Positions 1 to 8,805 of a stretch of DNA of 54,418 bases are shown piece by piece; positions within the stretch are counted from its first letter, which is position 1; each line of letters starts with the position of its first letter. Location: assembly GCA_021209335.1 (NCBI GenBank), contig JAJOIN010000022.1, forward strand, positions 1 through 54,418, read 5' to 3'. A model generated the notes under the pieces. That model was not told where the DNA came from. It ran no database searches and worked only from the letters and a program-made list of their open reading frames with translations. The position numbers and the translations under genes are program-made. This DNA comes from Aeromonadaceae bacterium. GTDB lineage: Bacteria > Pseudomonadota > Gammaproteobacteria > Enterobacterales > Aeromonadaceae.

Positions 1-132
1 GAGCCTATGCCGAGCGTACCGGAAATGGTTCGTTTCTGGTCTTCTTTTGAAACTGCTCTGAAGAACGTGACCACCAATCGTCAGACCGTTGACGAGGCTT
101 TGGATACTGCAGCTCGCCGTATCGTTCAATAA
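1..132 (+). CDS. malE: MalE, maltose/maltodextrin-binding protein (3' end only)
   Basis: Only the last 43 codons and the stop lie in the window; the 5' end is cut by the window edge. The visible tail (MPSVPEMVRFW, then RQTVDEALDTA) has the pattern of the C-terminal helices of periplasmic maltose-binding proteins, where an MPxxPxMxxFW stretch is followed by a QTVDEAL helix. In the family, MalE is the soluble periplasmic receptor that delivers maltose and maltodextrins to MalFGK2. The directly following malF, malG and malK support the call. A terminator-like hairpin follows seven bases after the stop. Confidence 0.9.
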   Translation, partial: EPMPSVPEMVRFWSSFETALKNVTTNRQTVDEALDTAARRIVQ

Positions 133-138
133 ATGATA

Positions 139-171
139 GGGAGGCCCTTGCGAGGGCCTCCCACTTTTTTT
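139..171 (+). terminator. Intercistronic hairpin with U-tract between malE and malF
   Basis: Perfect 9-bp stem GGGAGGCCC / GGGCCTCCC with a 6-base loop, followed after AC by seven T. It looks like an intrinsic terminator but lies inside the mal operon, 23 bases before malF. It probably lets only part of the transcripts continue, so that MalE is made in excess over the membrane subunits. Enteric mal operons achieve a similar bias with other intercistronic structures. Confidence 0.75.
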
Positions 172-193
172 GGCGTTTTGTAAGGTTTTTGGC

Positions 194-1828
194 ATGGAAC
201 AAATCCAGTCTACAAGTTCAAGCTCTGACCGGAAATCCAGCGCTGCCTGGATTAAGTGGTTAGTCGCGACACTCATCGCGCTGCTAAACGGTTATGCCAT
301 CATCATGATGTATGCCGGAGGAGAGATCGCCTTCGCGCTACTTGATTTGGTGGTGGTATCGGTTGGTCTTTACGTATTCATGAGCAAGCGCACTTACGCT
401 CATCGATACATATTCCCGGGTGTGGCCGGCATGGTGGTGTTTATCATCTTCCCGCTGGCGTACACCATCAGTATTGCCTTCACCAACTATTCAGGGGCAA
501 ACCTGCTGTCGTTGGAGAACGCCCGCGCTTTCCACCTGAAGAAAACCTACAAGGTTCAGGGTGGGGAGTATGACTTCACGTTGCTGGAACGCGATGATAA
601 GCGCTTCCAGTTGATGCTGGTTCAGGATGATCAGCGTTTCATCAGTGCGCCAGTGCAGCTGTGGACCAACAATGAGCTCAAAGCCGGTGGTCGTCAGGTT
701 GCAGCCAGCACTCAGATCAGCTTGGTGCCGATGGACGCAGAGCCAATGGCTAAGCCTGCAGCTATCCGCAGCATCGTCGACCGCAAGGGTTATCTGAGCA
801 GTGTGTCTTTGGTGTTGCCGGACGGCAGCCAGTTAAGCATGACTGGTCTGCGTAAGTTTGCAGCGCAAAAGCCGCTCTTTAAGCCGGTTGCGGGTTTTAC
901 CCTCAAGTCAGGCGAGTTCATGGACAAGCCGGATATGCTGCTGAATAACCAGACCGGCCAGATCATGATGCCCAATCCAGACACGGGCTACTACCAGTAC
1001 ATCAACGATCAGGGAGACTTCGTCGGTGAGGGAATGGCACCCGGCTTTGTGGTTAACGTGGGCTGGAAGAACTTCCTGCGCATCTTGACCGACCCGGGTA
1101 TCCAGGGCCCCTTCATTCAGATCTTTATCTGGACGGTTATCTTCGCTGCCTGCTCAGTGGCGTTTACCCTGGCCATCGGTATGGTGCTGGCCTCGTTGGC
1201 GCAATGGGAAGAGTTGGGGGGGCGTGGTTTCTACCGAGTGATGCTGATCCTGCCTTATGCGGTACCCGCCTTTATCTCGATTCTGGTGTTCAAGGGCTTG
1301 TTTAACCAGAACTTCGGTGAAATTAACCTGTTCTTATCCATGTTGGGCTTTGAGAAGCCGGAGTGGTATACCTCGCCCTTCCTGGCCAAGACCATGATCC
1401 TGATCGTCAACACCTGGCTGGGTTATCCCTACATGATGATACTGTGTATGGGCTTGCTGAAGGCTATTCCGGAAGATCTCTACGAGGCTTCCGCCATGGA
1501 TGGTGCCGGTCCGGTGCAAAATTTCTTCAAGATCACCGTGCCCTTGTTGATGAAGCCCCTGACACCGCTGCTTATCGCTTCATTTGCATTCAACTTCAAC
1601 AACTTCGTGCTGATCCAACTGTTGACCAATGGCGAACCTGACATCATAGGTGCGACCACACCGGCCGGTACGACCGACTTGCTGGTGAGTTACACCTATC
1701 GCATCGCCTTCCAAGGCTCTGGTGGTCAGGACTACGGTCTGGCTGGGGCAATTGCCACCGCAATCTTCCTGATTGTTGGCGCATTGGCACTGCTCAACAT
1801 GAAGCTGTCCAAGGCTGAGAAAGACTAA
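194..1828 (+). CDS. malF: MalF, maltose ABC transporter permease
   Basis: Inner-membrane permease of the maltose/maltodextrin importer MalEFGK2; with MalG it forms the translocation path. The 544-residue product has three hydrophobic segments near residues 20-41, 45-64 and 72-96. A large periplasmic P2-type domain follows (about 98-300), then the BPD permease core from about 310. The EAA loop that docks on MalK is visible near residue 427 (LYEASAMDGAG). E. coli MalF is 514 residues with the same plan. The ORF track begins at a TTG inside the terminator hairpin; the ATG at 194 with TAAGG about 8 bases upstream is the better start. malG follows after 15 bases. Confidence 0.95.
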   Translation: MEQIQSTSSSSDRKSSAAWIKWLVATLIALLNGYAIIMMYAGGEIAFALLDLVVVSVGLYVFMSKRTYAHRYIFPGVAGMVVFIIFPLAYTISIAFTNYSGANLLSLENARAFHLKKTYKVQGGEYDFTLLERDDKRFQLMLVQDDQRFISAPVQLWTNNELKAGGRQVAASTQISLVPMDAEPMAKPAAIRSIVDRKGYLSSVSLVLPDGSQLSMTGLRKFAAQKPLFKPVAGFTLKSGEFMDKPDMLLNNQTGQIMMPNPDTGYYQYINDQGDFVGEGMAPGFVVNVGWKNFLRILTDPGIQGPFIQIFIWTVIFAACSVAFTLAIGMVLASLAQWEELGGRGFYRVMLILPYAVPAFISILVFKGLFNQNFGEINLFLSMLGFEKPEWYTSPFLAKTMILIVNTWLGYPYMMILCMGLLKAIPEDLYEASAMDGAGPVQNFFKITVPLLMKPLTPLLIASFAFNFNNFVLIQLLTNGEPDIIGATTPAGTTDLLVSYTYRIAFQGSGGQDYGLAGAIATAIFLIVGALALLNMKLSKAEKD

Positions 1829-1843
1829 GGAAGGAATGAAGTA

Positions 1844-2734
1844 ATGGCTATCGTTCAACCCAAATCAATCAAGTATCGCCTGCTGGCGACCCATCTGGTG
1901 ATGTGGGCCTTCATCGCCGTGATTGCCTTCCCGCTGGTGATGGTTATCGCCATCTCCTTCCGGACGGGTAACTTTGCGGTGGGTGACATCATTCCCACTA
2001 ACCCAACCTTGGATCACTGGAAGCTGGCTCTGGGGATGACCATTCAGAATGCGGATGGCTCTGTCACTCCGCCGCCCTTCCCGGTATTGCGCTGGTTGTG
2101 GAACTCCATCAAGGTGGCGGGTATCTCTGCTGCGCTTATCGTGGTGCTCTCTACCACCTGTGCTTATGCGTTTGCCCGTCTGCGTTTTCGTGGCAAAGAG
2201 CTGATCCTCAAGGGCATGTTGATTTTCCAGATGTTCCCGGCTGTATTGGCGCTGGTGGCCATCTATGCCCTGTTTGACAAGATCGGTGACTATATCCCCT
2301 GGCTCGGCCTCAATACCCATGGCGGCCTGATCCTGGCCTATATGGGGGGGATTGCCCTGCACGTTTGGACCATCAAGGGGTACTTTGAAACCATAGATCC
2401 TTCGCTGGAAGAAGCCGCCTCCATCGACGGCGCCACCCCGTGGCAGGCTTTCCGCCTGATACTGTTGCCCCTGTCAGTGCCTATTCTGGCGGTGGTCTTC
2501 ATTCTGGCGTTCATTGCCGCCATCACCGAGGTGCCCATGGCCTCTATTCTGCTGTCTGACGTCAGTAATCTGACGCTGGCGGTAGGGGCCCAGCAATATC
2601 TCTATCCGCAGAATTACCTGTGGGGTGACTTTGCTGCTGCCGCCGTCATGTCCGGTTTGCCGATCACCATAGTGTTCCTGCTGGCCCAGCGCTGGTTGGT
2701 GGGCGGCCTGACGGCCGGTGGTGTGAAAGGTTAA
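1844..2734 (+). CDS. malG: MalG, maltose ABC transporter permease
   Basis: Second permease subunit of the maltose importer, 296 residues as in E. coli. It has six expected hydrophobic segments. The EAA motif ([15 protein letters not shown]) sits near residue 189 and is the docking site for MalK. The start ATG has a purine-rich GGAATGAAGT stretch upstream. It is co-transcribed with malF (15-base gap). A G-run of seven in the middle does not disturb the frame. A compact hairpin follows the stop before malK. Confidence 0.95.
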   Translation: MAIVQPKSIKYRLLATHLVMWAFIAVIAFPLVMVIAISFRTGNFAVGDIIPTNPTLDHWKLALGMTIQNADGSVTPPPFPVLRWLWNSIKVAGISAALIVVLSTTCAYAFARLRFRGKELILKGMLIFQMFPAVLALVAIYALFDKIGDYIPWLGLNTHGGLILAYMGGIALHVWTIKGYFETIDPSLEEAASIDGATPWQAFRLILLPLSVPILAVVFILAFIAAITEVPMASILLSDVSNLTLAVGAQQYLYPQNYLWGDFAAAAVMSGLPITIVFLLAQRWLVGGLTAGGVKG

Positions 2735-2739
2735 TGGTT

Positions 2740-2755
2740 GGGGGCTGCGGCCCCC
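2740..2755 (+). promoter_or_regulatory. Compact hairpin between malG and malK
   Basis: Perfect 6-bp GC stem GGGGGC / GCCCCC closed by a TGCG loop, six bases after the malG stop. The nearest T-run (TTTTT at 2766-2770) is about ten bases away, so it is a poor terminator. It may be an mRNA stabiliser or processing site separating malG from malK. Confidence 0.5.
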
Positions 2756-2798
2756 TACATAAGTATTTTTGAATTCTTGATTTCCTGCGGAGTAACAC

Positions 2799-3935
2799 AT
2801 GGCTGATGTAATTCTGAAAAATGTTCGTAAAAATTACGATCCTGCGGTTCTGAAAGACACCCTGCGTAACATCGAACTGAACATTAAAGAAGGCGAGTTC
2901 ATTGTCTTCGTTGGTCCGTCTGGTTGTGGTAAGTCCACCCTGCTGCGGATGATTGCCGGTCTGGAAGATATCACCAGCGGCGAATTGTCGATTGGCGGTA
3001 AGTACATGAACGATGTGCCGCCGGTTGAGCGTAATGTCGGCATGGTGTTCCAGTCATATGCCCTTTATCCGCATATGAATGTTTACGAGAACATGGCCTT
3101 TGGTCTGAAGCTGAAGAAGCTGGATAAGGAAACCATTCATAAGCGGGTGTCCCGCGCTGCCGAGATCCTGGGTCTGGTGCCCTTGCTGGAGCGCAAGCCC
3201 AAGGCGCTGTCCGGTGGCCAACGTCAACGTGTGGCCATTGGTCGCTCTATCGTGCAGCAGCCCTCGGTTTTCTTGTTCGACGAGCCCTTGTCCAACCTGG
3301 ATGCGGCCCTGCGTGTCAAGATGCGTATCGAGATCGCCAAACTGCACAAGGAGCTGAACTCCACCATCATCTACGTTACCCACGATCAGGTTGAAGCCAT
3401 GACACTGGCGGACAAGATAGTGGTACTGAGCCCGCTCAAGGAAGCTGCTGAGTCTAATCTTGAGCAGTACGGCACGCCGTTGGAGCTGTATCACAATCCT
3501 GCCAACAAGTTTGTCGCCGGCTTCATTGGCTCTCCGAAGATGAACTTCCTGGATGGCATCCTGGTGGAAATCGGCCTGGACAAGTGCAAGGTCAAGCTCA
3601 ATAGTGGCGATATTGTCACGGCCTGTGTCGATGCTCGCCGTGGTAAGGTGGGTGACAAGGTCGAGCTGGGTATCCGTCCTGAGCACTTGGTGCCGGTGGA
3701 TCATCCCGATGCAGTAGGGCGTCTGTCTGGTCAAGTTCAAGTGGCGGAACACTTGGGTGCCGAGTCTTTCGTTTATATGGAAGTCGATGGCAAGGACTTT
3801 ACCGTCAAGGCGGCCAGTGAAATTCCGGTGGATACCGGTGATACGCTGGAAGTGGGGGTTCCTGCTCAGGCTTGCTATCTGTTCGATAGCAGCGAACAAG
3901 CCTTCCCTCGCACTGCCAAGTACAACCGCACTTAA
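2799..3935 (+). CDS. malK: MalK, maltose ABC transporter ATPase
   Basis: Cytoplasmic ATPase that powers maltose import; in enterics its C-terminal domain also binds and inhibits the activator MalT. The 378 residues show Walker A (GPSGCGKST, 39-47), the signature LSGGQRQR (about 138), Walker B with FLFDEPLSNLD (about 160), and the H-loop THDQ. They are followed by the regulatory TOBE-type domain with GFIGSPKMNF. Placement after malG in one operon differs from E. coli, where malK heads a divergent operon with lamB. No lamB or malM is seen here. A strong terminator follows. Confidence 0.96.
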   Translation: MADVILKNVRKNYDPAVLKDTLRNIELNIKEGEFIVFVGPSGCGKSTLLRMIAGLEDITSGELSIGGKYMNDVPPVERNVGMVFQSYALYPHMNVYENMAFGLKLKKLDKETIHKRVSRAAEILGLVPLLERKPKALSGGQRQRVAIGRSIVQQPSVFLFDEPLSNLDAALRVKMRIEIAKLHKELNSTIIYVTHDQVEAMTLADKIVVLSPLKEAAESNLEQYGTPLELYHNPANKFVAGFIGSPKMNFLDGILVEIGLDKCKVKLNSGDIVTACVDARRGKVGDKVELGIRPEHLVPVDHPDAVGRLSGQVQVAEHLGAESFVYMEVDGKDFTVKAASEIPVDTGDTLEVGVPAQACYLFDSSEQAFPRTAKYNRT

Positions 3936-3955
3936 TCCCGGGGAACAACCCGAGC

Positions 3956-3984
3956 AAAACGCCGCAGCCTGCGGCGTTTTTTTT
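3956..3984 (+). terminator. Intrinsic terminator of the mal operon
   Basis: Perfect 12-bp inverted repeat AAAACGCCGCAG / CTGCGGCGTTTT with one loop base and eight consecutive T at the 3' side, 20 bases after the malK stop. Confidence 0.9.
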
Positions 3985-4056
3985 GTCCACTGCACTGAGG
4001 AGGCCTGTGTTAACATCGCGGCAAGTAGCTTCTCAGCATTCTTATCGAGCCTATCA

Positions 4057-4959
4057 ATGAGTCGGTGGCCAAATCTTAAACAATTACACTATTTGGTGGC
4101 CTTGGCCGAGTGCGAAAATTTCAATCGTGCCGCCAAGGCCTGCTATGTCAGTCAGTCCACGTTGAGCACTGGGATCCAGAATCTTGAAGATCTGCTGGGC
4201 GTGCAGTTGATTGAACGGGACAACAAATCCTTTATCATGACCCCCATCGGGCGAGAGGTGGTACAGCGCGCACGGCAGTTACTCTCCGCAACCAAGGATT
4301 TGCTGGAGATGACCGCCAGTCAGGGCGGCAGCCTCAGTGGTCCGCTCCGTCTGGGCTGTATTCCCACCATAGCGCCATTTTTGCTGTCCCCGCTGGTGAC
4401 GCTATGTGCACAGACCTACCCGCAACTGGATTTGTTATTAAGGGAAGACACCTCGGATAATCTGCTGAAGTTGTTGGAGGCAGGCGAGTTAGATCTCCTC
4501 TTGCTTGCGCTGCCCTATGATCTCGGTGGTTTTCACAGCCGAGTCGTAGGACAGGATCCGTTTCGTTTGGTATTGCATGAGAAGCTCCTTGCGGCCTATG
4601 AAGCTAATCCGGCCCGCTACGCAGGTCTGCCGGATCATAGTCTGTTCCTGTTGGAGCGAGAGCATTGCCTGACTGACCACGCGCTCAGTGCTTGCCAGTT
4701 GGCGGATCAAGCCAAGATCAACCCCTTTGCGGCAACCAGCCTCTACACCCTGGTACAGATGGTTTCCCATCAACAGGGTGCCACTTTTTTGCCGGCCATG
4801 GCGCTGCGCTCAGGGATCTTGGATCGCACTGAATTGGTGGCAGTGGCGCCGCAGGGACAGATGCCGCACCGGGACATTGGCATGGTCTGGCGACCCAGCT
4901 CCTGCCGAGTGGAAGCCTTTGCTGGCCTGGGACGTTTAGTCAGTCAGTGTCTTGCATAA
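4057..4959 (+). CDS. oxyR: OxyR-type LysR transcriptional regulator
   Basis: LysR-family regulator of 300 residues: N-terminal winged HTH (about 5-65) and a substrate-binding-like sensor domain. The sensor contains C204 and C213 in HCLTDHALSAC, nine residues apart. That matches the C199/C208 pair which forms the peroxide-sensing disulfide in E. coli OxyR (305 aa), and surrounding motifs (SGPLRLGCIPT, ATSLYTLVQMV) agree with OxyR. The expected role is peroxide-responsive activation of antioxidant genes. The ORF track extends back into malK; the ATG at 4057 aligns with the usual N-terminus. No catalase or dps gene adjoins it, so the regulon cannot be judged here. Confidence 0.85.
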   Translation: MSRWPNLKQLHYLVALAECENFNRAAKACYVSQSTLSTGIQNLEDLLGVQLIERDNKSFIMTPIGREVVQRARQLLSATKDLLEMTASQGGSLSGPLRLGCIPTIAPFLLSPLVTLCAQTYPQLDLLLREDTSDNLLKLLEAGELDLLLLALPYDLGGFHSRVVGQDPFRLVLHEKLLAAYEANPARYAGLPDHSLFLLEREHCLTDHALSACQLADQAKINPFAATSLYTLVQMVSHQQGATFLPAMALRSGILDRTELVAVAPQGQMPHRDIGMVWRPSSCRVEAFAGLGRLVSQCLA

Positions 4960-4983
4960 AAAAATCCCGGCGCTAGGCCGGGA
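4958..4983 (-). terminator. Terminator-like hairpin reading on the minus strand
   Basis: Perfect 7-bp stem TCCCGGC / GCCGGGA with a 5-base loop. On the minus strand it is followed directly by seven T (A-run on plus at 4958-4964); on the plus strand no T-run follows. It overlaps the last bases of oxyR and can end transcripts coming from the right, either the protease mRNA (stop about 190 bases away) or a separate small RNA. Confidence 0.7.
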
Positions 4984-5084
4984 ATACAAGAAATGGCTAT
5001 ATAACTAACAGCTTGTTACAGCTAAGACTAACTAAGGGCTTGCCCATAGGCTGCAGGACGTTACATCTGCGGCCTAACAAGACT
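4958..5084 (-). ncRNA. Candidate small RNA downstream of oxyR (minus strand)
   Basis: The 217-base gap between oxyR and the protease gene has no convincing ORF but is rich in structure. It holds a bulged hairpin at 5040-5092 (outer TTGCCCATA / TGTGGGCAA and inner GGCTGCAG / CTGCGGCC, each with one G-U pair), a small TAACA / TGTTA hairpin at 5006-5018, and the minus-strand terminator at 4958-4983. A possible minus-strand promoter (TTGCGT, 17 bases, TAGATT; 5119-5091) would start a transcript of about 125 nt near 5084 that keeps the inner stem. The alternative is simply a long 3' UTR of the protease mRNA. Confidence 0.3.
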
Positions 5085-5176
5085 GTGGGCAATCTAAGAC
5101 AAAAGCGTGATGCACGCAACATTTTTGTGTAAGTGAGTTACTGCTGAGGTTTGCATGAGTAAGCTGAACCCCCGCA

Positions 5177-6070
5177 TCATGAAAGTTTACCACTTGTCAT
5201 GGCGCGCCTGCCCCATGCCGCCAGCAGCCCCAGCATGCCAAGACTAATTAGGGGCAGAGAGCCGCCACCTGAGCTGTCGCTCGGCGGCTCTGACTGGTTG
5301 CCGCTCACATAGCCCTCGATCCACGGCAGGTAACTGCCGACGGCGGTATAGGCCGCGGGTGTGTCGGCCTGCGCGCACAGGGTCTCGCCATAGCTGGTGA
5401 TGCCATACAGTTGTCCTGCAAAGACCAGCGGACCGCCGCTGTCACCATAACAGGTGTCTTCACCGGCATTGCCGCCTGCAAGAAAGTGATCCGCTTCTAT
5501 CAGGCTGCTGAACCCCACAAAAGGCAGGTCGACTTCTTGCAGGGTATCAGCGGCCAGCGTGCCGCTGGCGCTGGTCACGCCCCAACCATAGGCCCGCAGT
5601 GGTGTGCCCATGGCCAGACTTTCTGCCGCATTCGCGTCTGCCAGCGCAACGGGGGTCAGCTCCACGGCGCTCGTGAGGTGCAACAAAGCGATATCGCCGG
5701 TGAAATCTCCACTGGTTTCTCCCTGCCAGGATGGGTGAAGTATGACCCTGTCTACCGTGACGTAGCGGCTGGCGCTGGAGAGGGTCAACTCGCCGATCAC
5801 CAGGTGCAGCAGGCTGGTATTACTGGTGCTCTCATCCAGGCAGTGGGCCGCCGTGACGACCCACTGTGGTGCTATCAGGCTACCGCCACAAAACGGGTAA
5901 TACAGGTTGCCGGATTTTAAGGTCAGGGCGGCAATCCAGCTGGGGGCACTCGTGGCGGGCGAGCCGCCGATGATGGTCGGCAGCAGCGACTGCGACGAGG
6001 CGCTAAGCGGGTTTGGCAGCAGGGGCGACAGCAAGAGGGGGAGAGCAAGCAACCTTATCTTACGTTTCAT
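5177..6070 (-). CDS. Secreted trypsin-like serine protease with GlyGly-CTERM tail
   Basis: S1-family serine protease, 297 residues. A Sec signal peptide (MKRKIRLLALPLLLSPLL) precedes a short propeptide and the zymogen activation site IIGG (33-36). The triad is H76 (TAAHC), D126 (GDIALL) and S211 (GDSGGP). D205 occupies the primary-specificity position six residues before the serine, predicting cleavage after Arg/Lys. The C-terminus is a linker, a GGG motif, a hydrophobic helix and a basic end (WGRR), the layout of GlyGly-CTERM tags. In Vibrio proteases such as VesB these tags are processed by rhombosortase after type II secretion. The ATG at 6070 was chosen because it opens the signal peptide; the ORF track runs 39 codons further upstream. 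Confidence 0.88.
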   Translation of the reverse strand: MKRKIRLLALPLLLSPLLPNPLSASSQSLLPTIIGGSPATSAPSWIAALTLKSGNLYYPFCGGSLIAPQWVVTAAHCLDESTSNTSLLHLVIGELTLSSASRYVTVDRVILHPSWQGETSGDFTGDIALLHLTSAVELTPVALADANAAESLAMGTPLRAYGWGVTSASGTLAADTLQEVDLPFVGFSSLIEADHFLAGGNAGEDTCYGDSGGPLVFAGQLYGITSYGETLCAQADTPAAYTAVGSYLPWIEGYVSGNQSEPPSDSSGGGSLPLISLGMLGLLAAWGRRAMTSGKLS

Positions 6071-6128
6071 CGTGTCTAATCCTTGGTCATTGATGCTAGG
6101 GATTATAGGTCCAAGCCCTGCGATAAAC

Positions 6129-6157
6129 TTGATCCCCCCCCTTGCGCTCAATAGACT
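6129..6157 (+). promoter_or_regulatory. Possible promoter for queA
   Basis: TTGATC and TAGACT separated by 17 bases, about 30 bases before the queA ATG, each matching four of six consensus positions. It lies in the 115-base gap between the divergent protease and queA starts and includes an eight-C run. Confidence 0.35.
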
Positions 6158-6185
6158 AGTGCCCGTTTTGCTATGAGTATCACCC

Positions 6186-7241
6186 ATGCAAGTATCTGAT
6201 TTTCACTTTGAGCTGCCGGATGAGCTGATCGCGCGCTATCCGATGGCGGAGCGTACCGGCAGCCGGTTGCTGGTACTGGACGGCCCCAGCGGCCAAGTCA
6301 CGCATACCCGTTTCCCGGCCATCTTGGATCTGGTGAACCCAGGCGATCTCTTGGTGTTTAACAACACTCGGGTGATCCCGGCTCGCTTACACGGTCAAAA
6401 GGCCAGTGGTGGCAAGATAGAGGTGCTGGTGGAGCGGGTGCTGGATAAACACCGAATCCTGGCCCATGTACGCTCTTCCAAGGCCCCCAAACCCGGCACC
6501 GTCTTGCTGTTTGAGCAGGGCGTCCGTGCTGAGATGTTGGCCCGTCACGAGTCCCTGTTTGAGCTGGCCTTCGCCGGTGACGAAGAGGTGCTGAAGATAC
6601 TGGATAAGATAGGTCATATGCCGCTGCCACCTTATATCGACCGGCCAGATGAGCAGGCGGACAAGGAGCGCTATCAGACCGTCTATAACGCCAAGCCTGG
6701 GGCGGTGGCGGCACCCACAGCAGGGTTACACTTTGATGAACCCCTGCTGGCGGCGCTCAAGGCCAAAGGCGTTGAACTGGCCTTCGTCACTTTGCACGTA
6801 GGGGCGGGCACCTTCCAGCCAGTGCGGGTAGACAATGTGCTTGAGCACAAGATGCACAGTGAATATGCCGAGGTGCCGCAGCAGGTGGTGGATCAGATTG
6901 CCGCCACCCGGGCCCGAGGTGGCCGGGTGATCGCCGTGGGTACCACCTCGGTGCGCTCGTTGGAAAGTGCCGCCCAGGCTAGCCTGGCACAGGGCAAGCC
7001 ACTGCAACCCTTCTTCGGCGATACCGATATCTTCATCTATCCGGGCTATCGTTTTGCCTTGGTGGAGGCCATGGTCACCAATTTCCACCTGCCGGAATCC
7101 ACCCTTATCATGCTGGTATCGGCGTTTGCCGGTTATGAGCCGGTGATGGCGGCCTATCAGGCGGCGGTGGCCGAGCGCTATCGTTTCTTTAGTTATGGCG
7201 ATGCCATGTTTGTCACCCGTCGCGATGCCGCGAAGGGGTGA
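6186..7241 (+). CDS. queA: QueA, tRNA preQ1 ribosyltransferase-isomerase
   Basis: Transfers and isomerises the ribosyl part of S-adenosylmethionine onto preQ1 in the tRNA wobble position, making epoxyqueuosine. The 351-residue protein has the typical start ([19 protein letters not shown]), the [16 protein letters not shown] motif, and the signature [12 protein letters not shown] with [10 protein letters not shown]. Length matches the family (about 350-356). tgt follows after 43 bases, the usual pairing of the base-exchange and modification enzymes. Confidence 0.97.
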   Translation: MQVSDFHFELPDELIARYPMAERTGSRLLVLDGPSGQVTHTRFPAILDLVNPGDLLVFNNTRVIPARLHGQKASGGKIEVLVERVLDKHRILAHVRSSKAPKPGTVLLFEQGVRAEMLARHESLFELAFAGDEEVLKILDKIGHMPLPPYIDRPDEQADKERYQTVYNAKPGAVAAPTAGLHFDEPLLAALKAKGVELAFVTLHVGAGTFQPVRVDNVLEHKMHSEYAEVPQQVVDQIAATRARGGRVIAVGTTSVRSLESAAQASLAQGKPLQPFFGDTDIFIYPGYRFALVEAMVTNFHLPESTLIMLVSAFAGYEPVMAAYQAAVAERYRFFSYGDAMFVTRRDAAKG

Positions 7242-7251
7242 GGTTGTCTGA

Positions 7252-8409
<1,158 letters not shown>

Positions 8410-8450
8410 AATCAGAACAATCACAACCTGCCACTAACGAGGAAACAGTA

Positions 8451-8786
8451 ATGGGTATTATCTCTAACGCTTATGCCAATGCCGGTGCCGCCCCTGCCGC
8501 CGGTGGTGGTCTGGAAATGATCATCATGCTGGCCGTGTTCGGCCTGATCTTCTACTTCATGATCTACCGTCCCCAGGCCAAGCGGGTCAAAGACCACAAG
8601 AACCTGATGTCCTCCCTGAATAAGGGCGACGAGGTTCTCACCAACGGTGGTTTGGTGGGCAAGATAGTCAAGGTCAGTGCCGACAGCGACTACCTGGTGC
8701 TGGCTCTCAACGGCGACACCAACATCACCATCAAGAAAGATTTCGTCAGCGCCATTCTGCCCAAGGGCACCATCGAGTCCATGTAA
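8451..8786 (+). CDS. yajC: YajC, Sec translocase accessory subunit
   Basis: Small single-span inner-membrane protein (111 residues) that associates with SecDF-YidC. A glycine/alanine-rich N-terminus leads into one transmembrane helix (IIMLAVFGLIFYFMIYRPQAKR). The cytoplasmic domain carries the typical GDEVLTNGGLVGKI motif. An AGGAAACAGT stretch precedes the ATG. secD follows after 19 bases. Confidence 0.97.
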   Translation: MGIISNAYANAGAAPAAGGGLEMIIMLAVFGLIFYFMIYRPQAKRVKDHKNLMSSLNKGDEVLTNGGLVGKIVKVSADSDYLVLALNGDTNITIKKDFVSAILPKGTIESM

Positions 8787-8805
8787 ATAGCCCAAGGAGG
8801 CTGCC

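Noticed and set aside
2343-2349. G7 run in malG and G8 run in mltF (near 34250) as further frameshift sites
   Set aside because: Both runs lie in frames that continue intact with conserved motifs on both sides, so no displacement is indicated there.
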